64,000 nt of DNA from positions 186,001-250,000 of the forward strand of contig JABBOV010000022.1 in NCBI GenBank assembly GCA_012927625.1, in the 5' to 3' direction. The notes under the pieces are model-generated. The model was not told where the DNA came from, made no database searches, and saw only the letters and a list, made by a program, of their open reading frames with translations. Positions 33,958-42,195 of the stretch are shown one piece after another. Position numbers and translations under genes: made by a program. This stretch comes from Glaciimonas sp. Its GTDB lineage: Bacteria; Pseudomonadota; Gammaproteobacteria; Burkholderiales; Burkholderiaceae_D. Within the stretch, counting starts at the first letter, position 1; each line of letters opens with the position of its first letter.

Positions 33958-35346
33958 CTAAACATGGCGCAGCGCATCGACGATCATCATTTTCGACGCC
34001 CGGTTGGCTGGCCACCAGGCAGAGATCAGCGTCACCAGCGTCAGGCCGATTGCGCTGCCAAACAGCAATTGCAGATCGCCCCAGATACGAATTTTGATCG
34101 GATACGCGTACACATAGCCGGGCGGGGTCCAGGTCAATCCGCTGTGGTTGATCAGGAATGCCATCAGCAAGGCCGTCAACACGCCGATTGCGGTGCCGAT
34201 CACACCCAGCAGCAGCGCCTCGCATAAAAACAAGCGGCGGATGCCACTACGGCGCAAGCCGATCGCGCGCAGGGTACCGATTTCCACCGTGCGTTCCACC
34301 ACCGTCATGCTCATTGTGTTGCCGATGGTAAACAGCACGATGACGCCGATCAGGGCCGCTATGAAAGTGAACACGGATGCCATGAAGGCGACCGATTGGC
34401 CGTAGATCGGATTGAGCGTCTCAAATTTTTGTACTTCCAGCGATTCGGTCTTGAACGTGGTCGCGAGCAGTTGCTCCAGACGCGCGCTGGCTGCGGGCAT
34501 CTGGCTAGTGTGCTGCAATTGCAGCATGATCGCGGTGACCTGCGGCGGCTCCGCACCGAAGATCAGACGTTGTGCCTGCGCCAGATGCATCGCCAGATAG
34601 ACATCGTCATATTCCTTGTAGCCGACATTTTCGGCTTTCACCACGTTCAGGCTGGCTACATTGGGCGCACCATGCGCGTTCGCCGCCAGCATTTCAATCC
34701 GGGTTTCGCCAGCGGCTGGAATATCCGATTTTTCCAGTGCGGAAAGCGCCGCAATGTCGTCAGGCACCTGCCCGCCCTGCGCCTTCGGTTTGGCAGGCGC
34801 TGCCCGGCAATCCGGCACTTTCAGCGGGCCGCACAGTTGCAGTACGCGCGCTACGCCGGTGCCGATCACGACCGCATCCTGAGCAGTGCCGGACAGCGCC
34901 AGCGGCTTGGCATAGCTGGTATTGCCATAATCGTTCCATTGGAACATCCGATTGCGTTCCTCCGCGACCACGCCGGTAGCGATCACGGAGCGTGATACGC
35001 CGGCCGCAAAATTGCCGGCAATGCCACCCAGCTCCAGCGTTGGCGTGACCACGGCCAGCATCGGCGCCAGCACCGGGTCGCGTTTCACCAGATCGATGAT
35101 GCGTTGATAATCGGCGATGCCATAAGCGGCCGGCGTACTGCTGCCGTACAGGAAATAATCCTTGCGCTGGATCTGCAAATGGCCGCTGCGTTGCACCGCT
35201 CCCGTTTGCAGGCCGTAGATGACATTGGCGCTATAACCGCCGAATATCAGGATGGCGACCAGCCCGATGATCATCGCCAGCAAGGTGGTGATCGAGCGGC
35301 GGCGGTTGCGCAGCAGGTTGCGCAAGGCAAGAAACAAGGTATTCAC
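33958..35346 (-). CDS. ABC transporter permease, FtsX/MacB/LolE type
   Basis: The 462-aa membrane protein starts with NTLFLALRNLLRNRRRSITT and a first membrane helix (about residues 20-40), then a large periplasmic domain (about 45-320), then three helices near the C-terminus (for example IALIGVIVLFTIGNTMSMTV, LLGVIGTAIGVLTALLMAFL and LLFGSAIGLTLVTLI), the fold of FtsX-domain mechanotransducing permeases. VVERTVEIGTLRAIG is the conserved coupling segment. It overlaps the ATPase gene by 4 bp. Cargo is probably a lipid or lipoprotein extracted from the inner membrane, judged by the LolA-like partner. Confidence 0.9.
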   Translation of the reverse strand: MNTLFLALRNLLRNRRRSITTLLAMIIGLVAILIFGGYSANVIYGLQTGAVQRSGHLQIQRKDYFLYGSSTPAAYGIADYQRIIDLVKRDPVLAPMLAVVTPTLELGGIAGNFAAGVSRSVIATGVVAEERNRMFQWNDYGNTSYAKPLALSGTAQDAVVIGTGVARVLQLCGPLKVPDCRAAPAKPKAQGGQVPDDIAALSALEKSDIPAAGETRIEMLAANAHGAPNVASLNVVKAENVGYKEYDDVYLAMHLAQAQRLIFGAEPPQVTAIMLQLQHTSQMPAASARLEQLLATTFKTESLEVQKFETLNPIYGQSVAFMASVFTFIAALIGVIVLFTIGNTMSMTVVERTVEIGTLRAIGLRRSGIRRLFLCEALLLGVIGTAIGVLTALLMAFLINHSGLTWTPPGYVYAYPIKIRIWGDLQLLFGSAIGLTLVTLISAWWPANRASKMMIVDALRHV

Positions 35347-36050
35347 AGGCTGGCCTCCGGCTGGGTCGAGCGTCGTTCGATGCCGATAATGCGTCCGTCG
35401 CGGATGAACACTGCATCGTCCGCCTCCGCTTGCACTTGCGGATCGTGCGAAGAAAACACGAAGGAAACGTGATATTCGCGCTGCATCTTGCGCATCAGCG
35501 CAATGATGGCGGCACCGGTCTGGCTATCCAGATTGGCGGTCGGTTCATCCGCCAGCACCAATTGCGGAGCCGGAGCCAGTGCACGGGCAATCGCCACTCG
35601 CTGGCGCTGGCCGCCGGACAACTGGCCGGGACGATGTTTTGCCTTGTCGGCCAAGCCGACCGCGTCCAGCAGTGCCAGCACGCGCTGCTTGCGCTGCGCG
35701 GCGGGCAACTGCGCCAGCAGCAGTGGATATTCGACATTTTCATAGGCGGTCAACACCGGCAGCAAGTTGAAGTTCTGGAAAATGAAACCCAGATGCCGGG
35801 CCCGGAAGTCGGACAAGGCGTCATCCGACATCGTGCGCACCGACTGGCCGGCCACGATCACTTCGCCCTGGTCGGGTCGGTCAATACAGCCGATCATGTT
35901 AAGCAAAGTGGTCTTGCCGCTGCCGGACGGGCCGGAAATCACGGTAAAGCAGTTGGGGCGAATATCGAGATTAATGTCAATCAGTGCCGGAACATTCACC
36001 GCATCGAGGCGATAGGTTTTTCCGACCTGTTTCAAAATGACAGGATGCAT
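35343..36050 (-). CDS. ABC transporter ATP-binding protein, LolD/MacB type
   Basis: The 235-aa ATPase has Walker A GPSGSGKTT, Q-loop in FIFQNFNLLP, signature LSGGQRQR, Walker B LVLADEPTANLD and the H-loop in SSHDPQV, all intact. TAYENVEYPLLL is typical of the LolD/MacB branch. The ATG at 36050 has TTGGAG upstream, better than the open frame up to 36068. It is the first gene of the four-gene export operon (ATPase, permease, LolA-like, barrel), and its promoter should lie in the 36051-36557 interval. Confidence 0.92.
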   Translation of the reverse strand: MHPVILKQVGKTYRLDAVNVPALIDINLDIRPNCFTVISGPSGSGKTTLLNMIGCIDRPDQGEVIVAGQSVRTMSDDALSDFRARHLGFIFQNFNLLPVLTAYENVEYPLLLAQLPAAQRKQRVLALLDAVGLADKAKHRPGQLSGGQRQRVAIARALAPAPQLVLADEPTANLDSQTGAAIIALMRKMQREYHVSFVFSSHDPQVQAEADDAVFIRDGRIIGIERRSTQPEASL

Positions 36051-36557
36051 TTGTGCGCTCCAAAACATAAGGGATTTGTGTCCTGATTTGCCGTTTTAAG
36101 GGATGCGCAATCCAGGACGCCAAACAGGATGATGATTTTGGCTTTCGCCGCCGGTGCCGCCGGAGATTAAAAACCGGCGTTCGGTTTGCGCATTCTTATG
36201 TCAAGCATGCGTCGGACGATAAAACCAGCAGCCGATTTTACGTCAACACGTTAACAAAAAGAAATTAAATCGGAAGCCGCTTCGCGTCAAACGCAAGGGA
36301 GAATTGCATCGTACCGGAATCGATAGATTGCACGGTCAACCCTTAACGGGCTCATAGAGATTCCCGGCAGGCATGTAATTGCCGCAGTTTATTGTGGAGT
36401 ATAAGTAAAAACATGGTCTTTTACGCATATTTTAAATGCGGAATATAAAAATACATTGCCGTGTATTTAAATTTATCAAAAAACTGACCAGGGTTCAAAC
36501 CTGTTCCAGCAGTGTCTATTTCCGGCAGCAGGAAGGTCTGACTAATGGGTGCAGAGT
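36051..36557. other. 507-bp intergenic stretch before the ABC operon
   Basis: No gene is seen. It must hold the promoter of the ABC export operon (minus strand) and ends at the lpxR-like stop. Repeat copy 5 lies at 36394-36468. A GC-rich inverted repeat is seen at about 36148-36165 (GCCGCCGGTGCCGCCGG). Confidence 0.5.
36394..36468 (+). repeat. Dispersed AT-rich intergenic repeat, copy 5
   Basis: GTGGAGTATAAGTAAAAAC begins it; GTAAAA pairs with TTTTAC; the centre is ACGCATATTTTAAATGCGG; the end AATACATTGCCGTGTATTT closes with a TACA/TGTA stem. It lies in the gap between lpxR and the ABC operon, downstream of lpxR. Confidence 0.78.
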
Positions 36558-37676
36558 TCAGTATTCCAGACTCAAGGTGAGCGAGCCGTAGCGGTGTAAC
36601 TTGCTTTGGGTCTGGTATTGCTTGCTCAACATGTAATACGCATAAGTCAGCTTGCCGCCCGGCCAGTGCCAGGCCAGCCCGGCCGATACATCGCCCACCA
36701 GGTTTTTCTTAGCCACGCTATGGCTGTCGCCAAACGTATTGCCATCGAGAAAAATATCCCGCACCACCGCGCGCCCATCCAGCGCGACGAACGCATGCAG
36801 CGCGTGATCGGCCAGACGGCGCGATGCTGCGCCTTCGGCTAGGGGCGCATTGCTGTCGCTGGCGGGGCGAATCGGCGCAGTGCCGAAATCGTCCGGCAGC
36901 CGGCTACCGGCGCGCAGTTCCAGCCCGGCGTTGGCGTAGGTGGCGACGTTGCCAAGGCTGATGCCGTAATGACTGATTGCATCGAATTTCGGGCCGGACT
37001 TATTTTCGCTGATCCAGATCTTGTTTTTGCGCTCGGCCACGATCTGCAACCCCAGTTCATTGTGCAACTGATTGCTCCAGCCGTTAAAACGTTCAATGCC
37101 GCGCAGGTTGTGGATGAAGTTTTGCGATTGCTCGGCCAGCGAGGCTGGGCCGACCATGCCGAGGTTGACTTCGACAGTATCCATCTGACGCGCATTGCGG
37201 GCGTTGTAGCCCAATCCGAGATATAGCCAGCCGGCATACGGGCGATCATTGGCGACGATGCCGGTGGCCTTTTTGTCGCTTGGCGTGTACATCGCCTGGC
37301 CGGCGGTCACCACCATGTTGCGCGAAGTGTAGTGGCCCGGATGGAGCGATTCAAATACCCGGTTCAGCGTGCGCACCCAGACCGGCAGGCACGGGTCGTG
37401 AATGTAGTCTTTCAGGTTGGCCGACACCCACGACACCTTGATGCCATTGGTGTAATCACTGTCGGAGCCGGAAACCAGGTCGTTTTCGAGGTAAAAATTG
37501 ATAATTTCCGGGTGTTGCACCAGTGCGGTCACGTCCGGCGTCGGGTTGCCGCACAACTCCTGCATCAGGGCTTTACTGCTGATCTGAGCCAGGCCGGGCA
37601 GTGCAGTCAGTGCCAGCGCCACGGCACCGGCGCAGCGGCAAAGAGTATGGAAAGTGGGGAAATGGGTAACCGGCAT
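36558..37676 (-). CDS. lpxR: Lipid A 3'-O-deacylase, LpxR family
   Basis: LpxR is an outer-membrane barrel that removes the 3'-acyloxyacyl group of lipid A. The 372-aa product has a signal peptide (about residues 1-31, ending LTALPGLA) and the conserved EIINFYLENDLVSGSDSDYT stretch holding the Asn-Asp pair and the Thr/Ser region around YTNGIKVSW; the family His/Glu region fits QLHNELGLQ. RPYAGWLYLG is also typical. It ends LTLSLEY, an aromatic C-terminus suited to a barrel. I place the start at the ATG 37676, which gives the signal peptide. It stands alone between repeat copy 5 and the GST gene. Confidence 0.88.
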   Translation of the reverse strand: MPVTHFPTFHTLCRCAGAVALALTALPGLAQISSKALMQELCGNPTPDVTALVQHPEIINFYLENDLVSGSDSDYTNGIKVSWVSANLKDYIHDPCLPVWVRTLNRVFESLHPGHYTSRNMVVTAGQAMYTPSDKKATGIVANDRPYAGWLYLGLGYNARNARQMDTVEVNLGMVGPASLAEQSQNFIHNLRGIERFNGWSNQLHNELGLQIVAERKNKIWISENKSGPKFDAISHYGISLGNVATYANAGLELRAGSRLPDDFGTAPIRPASDSNAPLAEGAASRRLADHALHAFVALDGRAVVRDIFLDGNTFGDSHSVAKKNLVGDVSAGLAWHWPGGKLTYAYYMLSKQYQTQSKLHRYGSLTLSLEY

Positions 37677-37842
37677 GATCTGATTTGTGGCAGACAAAAT
37701 GCTCCAAAACCGCATCATAACTGTTAATGCCTCCGCAGCAAGGCGATACGCGATGCGCTACCATCCGAAGCAGCGGCAACACAGTTACCGGATGCGGTTT
37801 TGTGTTGTGCATGTTTTTCCACTTTTTCGAAAGAATAATCCG

Positions 37843-38454
37843 ATGAAATTGTATTTTTCTCCTGGCGCCTGCTCCCTTTCTCCCCATATCGTGCTGTGTG
37901 AAGCCGGCCTTGTATTCGAGACCGAAAAGGTCAATCTGAGCAAGAAAATTACTGCCGGCGGGAAAGATTACAAGACCATTAATCCCAAGGGTTCGGTGCC
38001 GGCGCTGCAACTGGACGACGGCCAGATCCTCACCGAAGGCCCAGCCATCGTGCAATACATAGCCGACCTGGTACCGGAAAAACAGTTGGCGCCGGTAGCC
38101 GGCAGCATGGCGCGCTACCGCCTGATGGAATCGCTGAATTTTATTTCGAGCGAACTGCACAAAGGTTTTAGCCCGCTATTCAACTCCGAAGTGCCGGAAT
38201 TGAGCAAGCAAATGGCGCGCGACGCGCTGGCAGTACGTTTCGACATCGTGGCGCATCAGCTGGAAAGCGCCGAATATTTGCTGGGCGGGCAATTTACGGT
38301 GGCCGATGCCTATTTATTTACGATACTGAACTGGACTGGCATGCTGCAGTTCGACATGCATCGCTGGCCGGTCATTGCAACCTACCAGGCGCGCGTCGCC
38401 GCCCGTCCGGGAGTGCGCGCTGCGATGTTGGCTGAAGGCTTGATTAAGGGTTAA
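37843..38454 (+). CDS. Glutathione S-transferase (beta class-like)
   Basis: The 203-aa protein begins MKLYFSPGACSLSPHIVLCE, the glutathione-binding start typical of bacterial beta-class GSTs with the Cys10 region, then PKGSVPALQLDDGQILTEGPAI (cis-Pro and the Glu-Gly-Ser/Ala contact). The all-helical C-terminal domain follows. It is cytoplasmic and probably conjugates or reduces electrophiles with glutathione. The frame is open to 37687, but the ATG at 37843, preceded by GAAAGAA, gives the family start. Confidence 0.94.
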   Translation: MKLYFSPGACSLSPHIVLCEAGLVFETEKVNLSKKITAGGKDYKTINPKGSVPALQLDDGQILTEGPAIVQYIADLVPEKQLAPVAGSMARYRLMESLNFISSELHKGFSPLFNSEVPELSKQMARDALAVRFDIVAHQLESAEYLLGGQFTVADAYLFTILNWTGMLQFDMHRWPVIATYQARVAARPGVRAAMLAEGLIKG

Positions 38455-38497
38455 TAGGTTAAAGAGGTAATTGCGTTTAAGTGACTTTTAAACTGAA

Positions 38498-38607
38498 GCG
38501 GTTTCTGTCGGAGCAGATTTAGCCACGCGTTTGTAGGTGCGAATTTATTCGCATTAATTCGCTTGGAATAGTGCAGAGTGCGAATAAATCAGCCTCGACA
38601 GAACCGC
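38498..38607. repeat. 110-bp inverted-repeat-ended element (MITE-like)
   Basis: The ends GCGGTTTCTGTCGGAG and CTCGACAGAACCGC are inverted repeats (14 bases pair with two one-base bulges). Inside is GCGAATTTATTCGC, a palindrome, and GTGCGAATAAAT. It lies between the GST and dioxygenase genes, with no coding potential. TGTAGGTGCGAATTTATTCGC resembles common non-autonomous intergenic repeats. Confidence 0.65.
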
Positions 38608-38655
38608 ATCATTTACGTAGCGCCTAAACCACAACAACAATCAGGAAATCCCGCC

Positions 38656-39462
38656 ATGAACCCGCTGCAACGCATGCCAGCACTCTTTATCGGCCACGGC
38701 AGCCCGATGAATGCACTACAGGATAATCAGTTCACCCAAAGCTGGCAGCGGCTGGGGCAACAGATCCCGCGCCCGAAGGCGATATTGGCGATATCGGCCC
38801 ACTGGACCACGTCCGGCACTGCGGTGACAGCAATGACGACGCCGGCCACGATTCACGATTTTGGCGGTTTCCCGCAGGCATTATTCGATATGCATTACCC
38901 GGCTGCCGGCGACCCGGTACTGGCGGCGCGGGTGTGCGCGCTGCTGGCACCGACACCGGTACAAATGGATCAATCCTGGGGTTTGGATCACGGCAGCTGG
39001 TCGGTGTTGTGCAAGATGTACCCAGCGGCGGACGTGCCGGTAGTCCAACTTAGCATCGACTTGATGCAGGATGCGGCGTTCCACCTCGATCTGGGCCGCC
39101 GCCTGGCGACCTTGCGCGAAGAAGGCGTTTTAATCATCGGCAGCGGCAATATTGTGCATAACCTGCGTGCCATATCTTGGGACGGCACCACGCCGGCTTA
39201 CGATTGGGCGCAGCGCTTCAACCGCAGCATGCGTGATTTCTTGCTGGCCGATGACCGCGTGCAACTGTGCAATGCCATGACAGGGAGCGCGGACGCCCGG
39301 CTGGCGGTACCGACGACGGAGCATTTTTTGCCCTTGCTGTATGTAGTCGGCAGCAAACAAGCGTCGGAAACCATTACGCTATTTAACGATCAAATTGAAC
39401 TGGGCTCGATCGGCATGCTGTCGGTGGGGTTCGGACTACCCGCGCAAAGTATGAATCTTTAA
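38656..39462 (+). CDS. DODA-type extradiol aromatic ring-opening dioxygenase
   Basis: The 268-aa protein fits the LigB-like, 4,5-DOPA-dioxygenase family (E. coli YgiD type): LFIGHGSPMNALQ and ILAISAHW provide His metal ligands, GLDHGSWSVLCKMYP is the central conserved stretch, and VLIIGSGNIVHNLR follows. Family members use a non-heme metal to cleave catechol rings. AGGAAAT lies eight bases before the ATG at 38656. It is not visibly in an operon; natural substrate unknown. Confidence 0.93.
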   Translation: MNPLQRMPALFIGHGSPMNALQDNQFTQSWQRLGQQIPRPKAILAISAHWTTSGTAVTAMTTPATIHDFGGFPQALFDMHYPAAGDPVLAARVCALLAPTPVQMDQSWGLDHGSWSVLCKMYPAADVPVVQLSIDLMQDAAFHLDLGRRLATLREEGVLIIGSGNIVHNLRAISWDGTTPAYDWAQRFNRSMRDFLLADDRVQLCNAMTGSADARLAVPTTEHFLPLLYVVGSKQASETITLFNDQIELGSIGMLSVGFGLPAQSMNL

Positions 39463-39537
39463 CGGGATTTGGCCTGATTTCACCAGCCAGGCACTACACT
39501 ATTGGCCTGCGCGACTTTGCTGACTTAAAGACTCCTT

Positions 39538-42087
39538 ATGCTGCATCTGACCACCTGGTTACGCCGATCCGGCCGCGCGTTACTGTTTTTATTGCTGCTA
39601 TGCACTTTCGGCGGCGTTGCCGGTGTTGCGTTTGCAGCCACCCTTCCAGTCATGCCTGCTGCTGCACCGGCTGCGCCCGCTGTACCGCCGGCGGTAAAGC
39701 CGATCGCGGTGCCGAATATCTCAGCCGCTGCAGAAACTGCCGATGCGCTGCTGCGCGATATCGTCGCCGGTCTGGCGCCGGTGCCGAAGGTGACTGCAAT
39801 CGGCGGCGAGCTGAGAGCATTCGGGCGCGATTTCGATGCTACCGGAAAAGAGACCGGACTGGCACTAGGTGCGGTGTATTCGCAGGAACAGTTGCGCGAA
39901 CTCGACACGCGCTGGCTCTCGCTGCTGGCCCGGCTGGGTCGCTGGGAAGAAATACTCACTAGCCGCGCCGTGCTGCTAGAAGGCAACCTGACCCAGCTTG
40001 GTGCTTTGCAACAGACTTGGCAGACCACGGGTAAAGTTGCACGCGAAACCGCTGCCCCCAGCGCAGTGCAGGAGCGTTCGAATACGGTGCTGTCCGAGAT
40101 TAATCGGGTGCAGCAACTGGTGGACAAGGCACGGGGCGAAATCCTGACGCTGCAAGCCCAAGTCAGTCGCTTCGAGACCCGCGCTGCCGAGCAGCGCGGG
40201 CAGCTCAAGCGCGCCACCGATGCCGCGCTCGAGAGTCTGCTATTGCGCGACAGCGCGCCGATCTGGAGTGCCGACAGCAGCACCGACGGCCAGATCGACC
40301 GCCTGCAAAAATTCCAGAGTGCAGTGCGCGCCAATCAGGAAGCAATTACGCAATACCTGGTGGTGAATCAGATGCGCGGCATTTCCTTGCTGCTGCTGGC
40401 GGCGCTGTTCCTGGTCGGATTGTGGCGTATTCGTACCCAAGTGCGGCGTCGCACCGAGGCCGACCCTGAACTGGCCAGCACCGCCTGGGTGTTCGAACAT
40501 CCGGGTGCGATTGCCCTGCTGTTATTTACCATCGTCAGCCCCTCGGTGCTGGCGTATGCGCCGCGTGAATTCAATCTGTTGCTGCTGACGTTGGCGCTGC
40601 CGCCGACGATTGTTATCCTGCGGCGCTTGATCCATAACAACCTGGCCTCTTTCCTGTATGCGCTGCTAGTGCTGTACCTGGTCAACCGGCTGCGTGAAAT
40701 GTTCGGCGCGGCGGTGCTGTGGGAGCGCTTGCTGTTTGAGCTGCAACTGGCCGGCACGCTACTGTTTCTGTTCTGGTTCCTGCAGCCGCGCCGTCTGTCC
40801 CGGATGCCGGCCGCAGTTACCGGCGATGCCGATTACAAATGGTCGCTGTTTATTGCGCGGGCCGCCACGCTGGTGTTTGCCATCGCGCTGGCGGCCGACG
40901 TGCTGGGTTATTCGCAGCTCGGGCGCTTCCTGAATGCAGCGATGCTGACTACGCTGTATTCCGGCGTGATCCTGTATGCGGCGTTGCGTGCACTGGTCAG
41001 TCTGTCTACTTTGGCGCTGTACACCTGGCCGCTGCGTTCGCTGGCCATGGTGCGGCACTACAAACCCTTGCTGGAACGCCATTTGCACCGTGCCGCACAC
41101 TGGCTGATTCTGGGCTGGTGGGCCTTCACGACACTCGACATCTTTGCCTTGCGCAAGCCGATTTTCGATTTCGTTGGCAGTATTCTCACCACCAAGAGCG
41201 CCATCGGTGTACTGCATGTGTCGCTGGGCGATGTGCTAGCGTTTGGCGGCACCATCTGGGCCGCATTCCTGCTCTCGCGGCTGGTGCGCTTTGTACTCGA
41301 AGAAGACATTTTTCCACGCATTGCGCTGGCCCGCGGCATTCCGTATGCACTCTCGATGGTGTTGAATTACGTGTTGCTGCTGGCCGGTTTTATTCTGGCC
41401 ATCGTCGCCACCGGCGTCAATCTGGATCGCTTCACGATACTGATCAGCGCGTTCGGCGTGGGTGCCGGTTTCGGCTTGCAGGGCTTAGTCAATAATTTCA
41501 TGTCCGGCCTGGTACTGCTGTTCGAACGTCCGATTAAGGTGGGTGACGCTATCGAGACCGGCACACGCTCCGGCCAGATCAAGAGCATCGGTATTCGCGC
41601 CAGTATTTTGCGCACCTGGGATGGTGCTGAAGTGGTGGTGCCGAATGCAGCCTTAACCTCAAACGAAGTGGTCAACTGGACCCTGTCGGACCGTCAGTGC
41701 CGGCTCGAAATCCCGCTCGGCATCGCCTATGGCAGCGACCCGGAGCAAGTGCTGGCGCTGCTCATTGGGGTCGCCGCAGCGCATGCGGAAGTATTGGATG
41801 AGCCAGCGCCGGACGCTTATTTCCAGGGCTTTGGCACCGATTCCCTGAACTTCAAAATGCGCTGCTGGACCGGGCAATATGACCGCTCCCTGCCGATTCG
41901 CAGCGAATTATGCGTGGGCATCAGCAAGGCTCTGGCAGAAGCCCATATTGAAATGCCATTCCAACAGCGGGATCTGCATTTGCGCAGCATGGACGATGGC
42001 GTGTTCACCCAGTTGCGCAGCGCGCTGCAAAACGATCCGTTGGCGCAGGGTGCCGGTAGAGCGGGTGCAACCGGTGCAGATCAATAG
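39538..42087 (+). CDS. Large mechanosensitive channel protein, MscS family with DUF3772
   Basis: The 849-aa protein has a signal peptide (about residues 1-34), a periplasmic domain with coiled coils (about 60-270; DUF3772-like), roughly eight to nine membrane helices from about residue 278 to 640, and an MscS pore/beta domain (about 630-800): FGVGAGFGLQGLVNNFMSGL is the pore-lining/hinge region and VVVPNAALTSNEVVNWTLSD the beta domain. It probably gates ions upon membrane tension. The ATG at 39538 is used. Repeat copy 6 and a hairpin partner lie just after the stop. Confidence 0.92.
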   Translation: MLHLTTWLRRSGRALLFLLLLCTFGGVAGVAFAATLPVMPAAAPAAPAVPPAVKPIAVPNISAAAETADALLRDIVAGLAPVPKVTAIGGELRAFGRDFDATGKETGLALGAVYSQEQLRELDTRWLSLLARLGRWEEILTSRAVLLEGNLTQLGALQQTWQTTGKVARETAAPSAVQERSNTVLSEINRVQQLVDKARGEILTLQAQVSRFETRAAEQRGQLKRATDAALESLLLRDSAPIWSADSSTDGQIDRLQKFQSAVRANQEAITQYLVVNQMRGISLLLLAALFLVGLWRIRTQVRRRTEADPELASTAWVFEHPGAIALLLFTIVSPSVLAYAPREFNLLLLTLALPPTIVILRRLIHNNLASFLYALLVLYLVNRLREMFGAAVLWERLLFELQLAGTLLFLFWFLQPRRLSRMPAAVTGDADYKWSLFIARAATLVFAIALAADVLGYSQLGRFLNAAMLTTLYSGVILYAALRALVSLSTLALYTWPLRSLAMVRHYKPLLERHLHRAAHWLILGWWAFTTLDIFALRKPIFDFVGSILTTKSAIGVLHVSLGDVLAFGGTIWAAFLLSRLVRFVLEEDIFPRIALARGIPYALSMVLNYVLLLAGFILAIVATGVNLDRFTILISAFGVGAGFGLQGLVNNFMSGLVLLFERPIKVGDAIETGTRSGQIKSIGIRASILRTWDGAEVVVPNAALTSNEVVNWTLSDRQCRLEIPLGIAYGSDPEQVLALLIGVAAAHAEVLDEPAPDAYFQGFGTDSLNFKMRCWTGQYDRSLPIRSELCVGISKALAEAHIEMPFQQRDLHLRSMDDGVFTQLRSALQNDPLAQGAGRAGATGADQ

Positions 42088-42120
42088 CCAGAAATACCCA
42101 GATTACTCCAAAAATTTATG

Positions 42121-42194
42121 TGGAGTATGGGTATTTTTATGGCATTCTCCGCATGTTATACATGCGTAGCATAAAAATACACTGCGTAGTACAT
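42121..42194 (+). repeat. Dispersed AT-rich intergenic repeat, copy 6
   Basis: TGGAGTATGGGTATTTTTAT begins it, GCATGTTATACATGC is a near-perfect palindrome in the centre and ATAAAAATACACTGCGTAGT closes it. It fills the gap between the convergent mscS-like and kinase genes, ending two bases before the kinase stop. Upstream ATACCC and ACTCC (42095-42109) pair with GGAGTATGGGTAT, so it could end transcription of the channel gene. Confidence 0.8.
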
Positions 42195-42195
42195 G

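Noticed and set aside
36488-36510. T-arm-like CAGG-GTTCAAA-CCTG suggesting a tRNA
   Set aside because: No acceptor stem, anticodon or D arm can be formed around it; only two bases separate the arm from a CCA. It is a chance palindrome near repeat copy 5.
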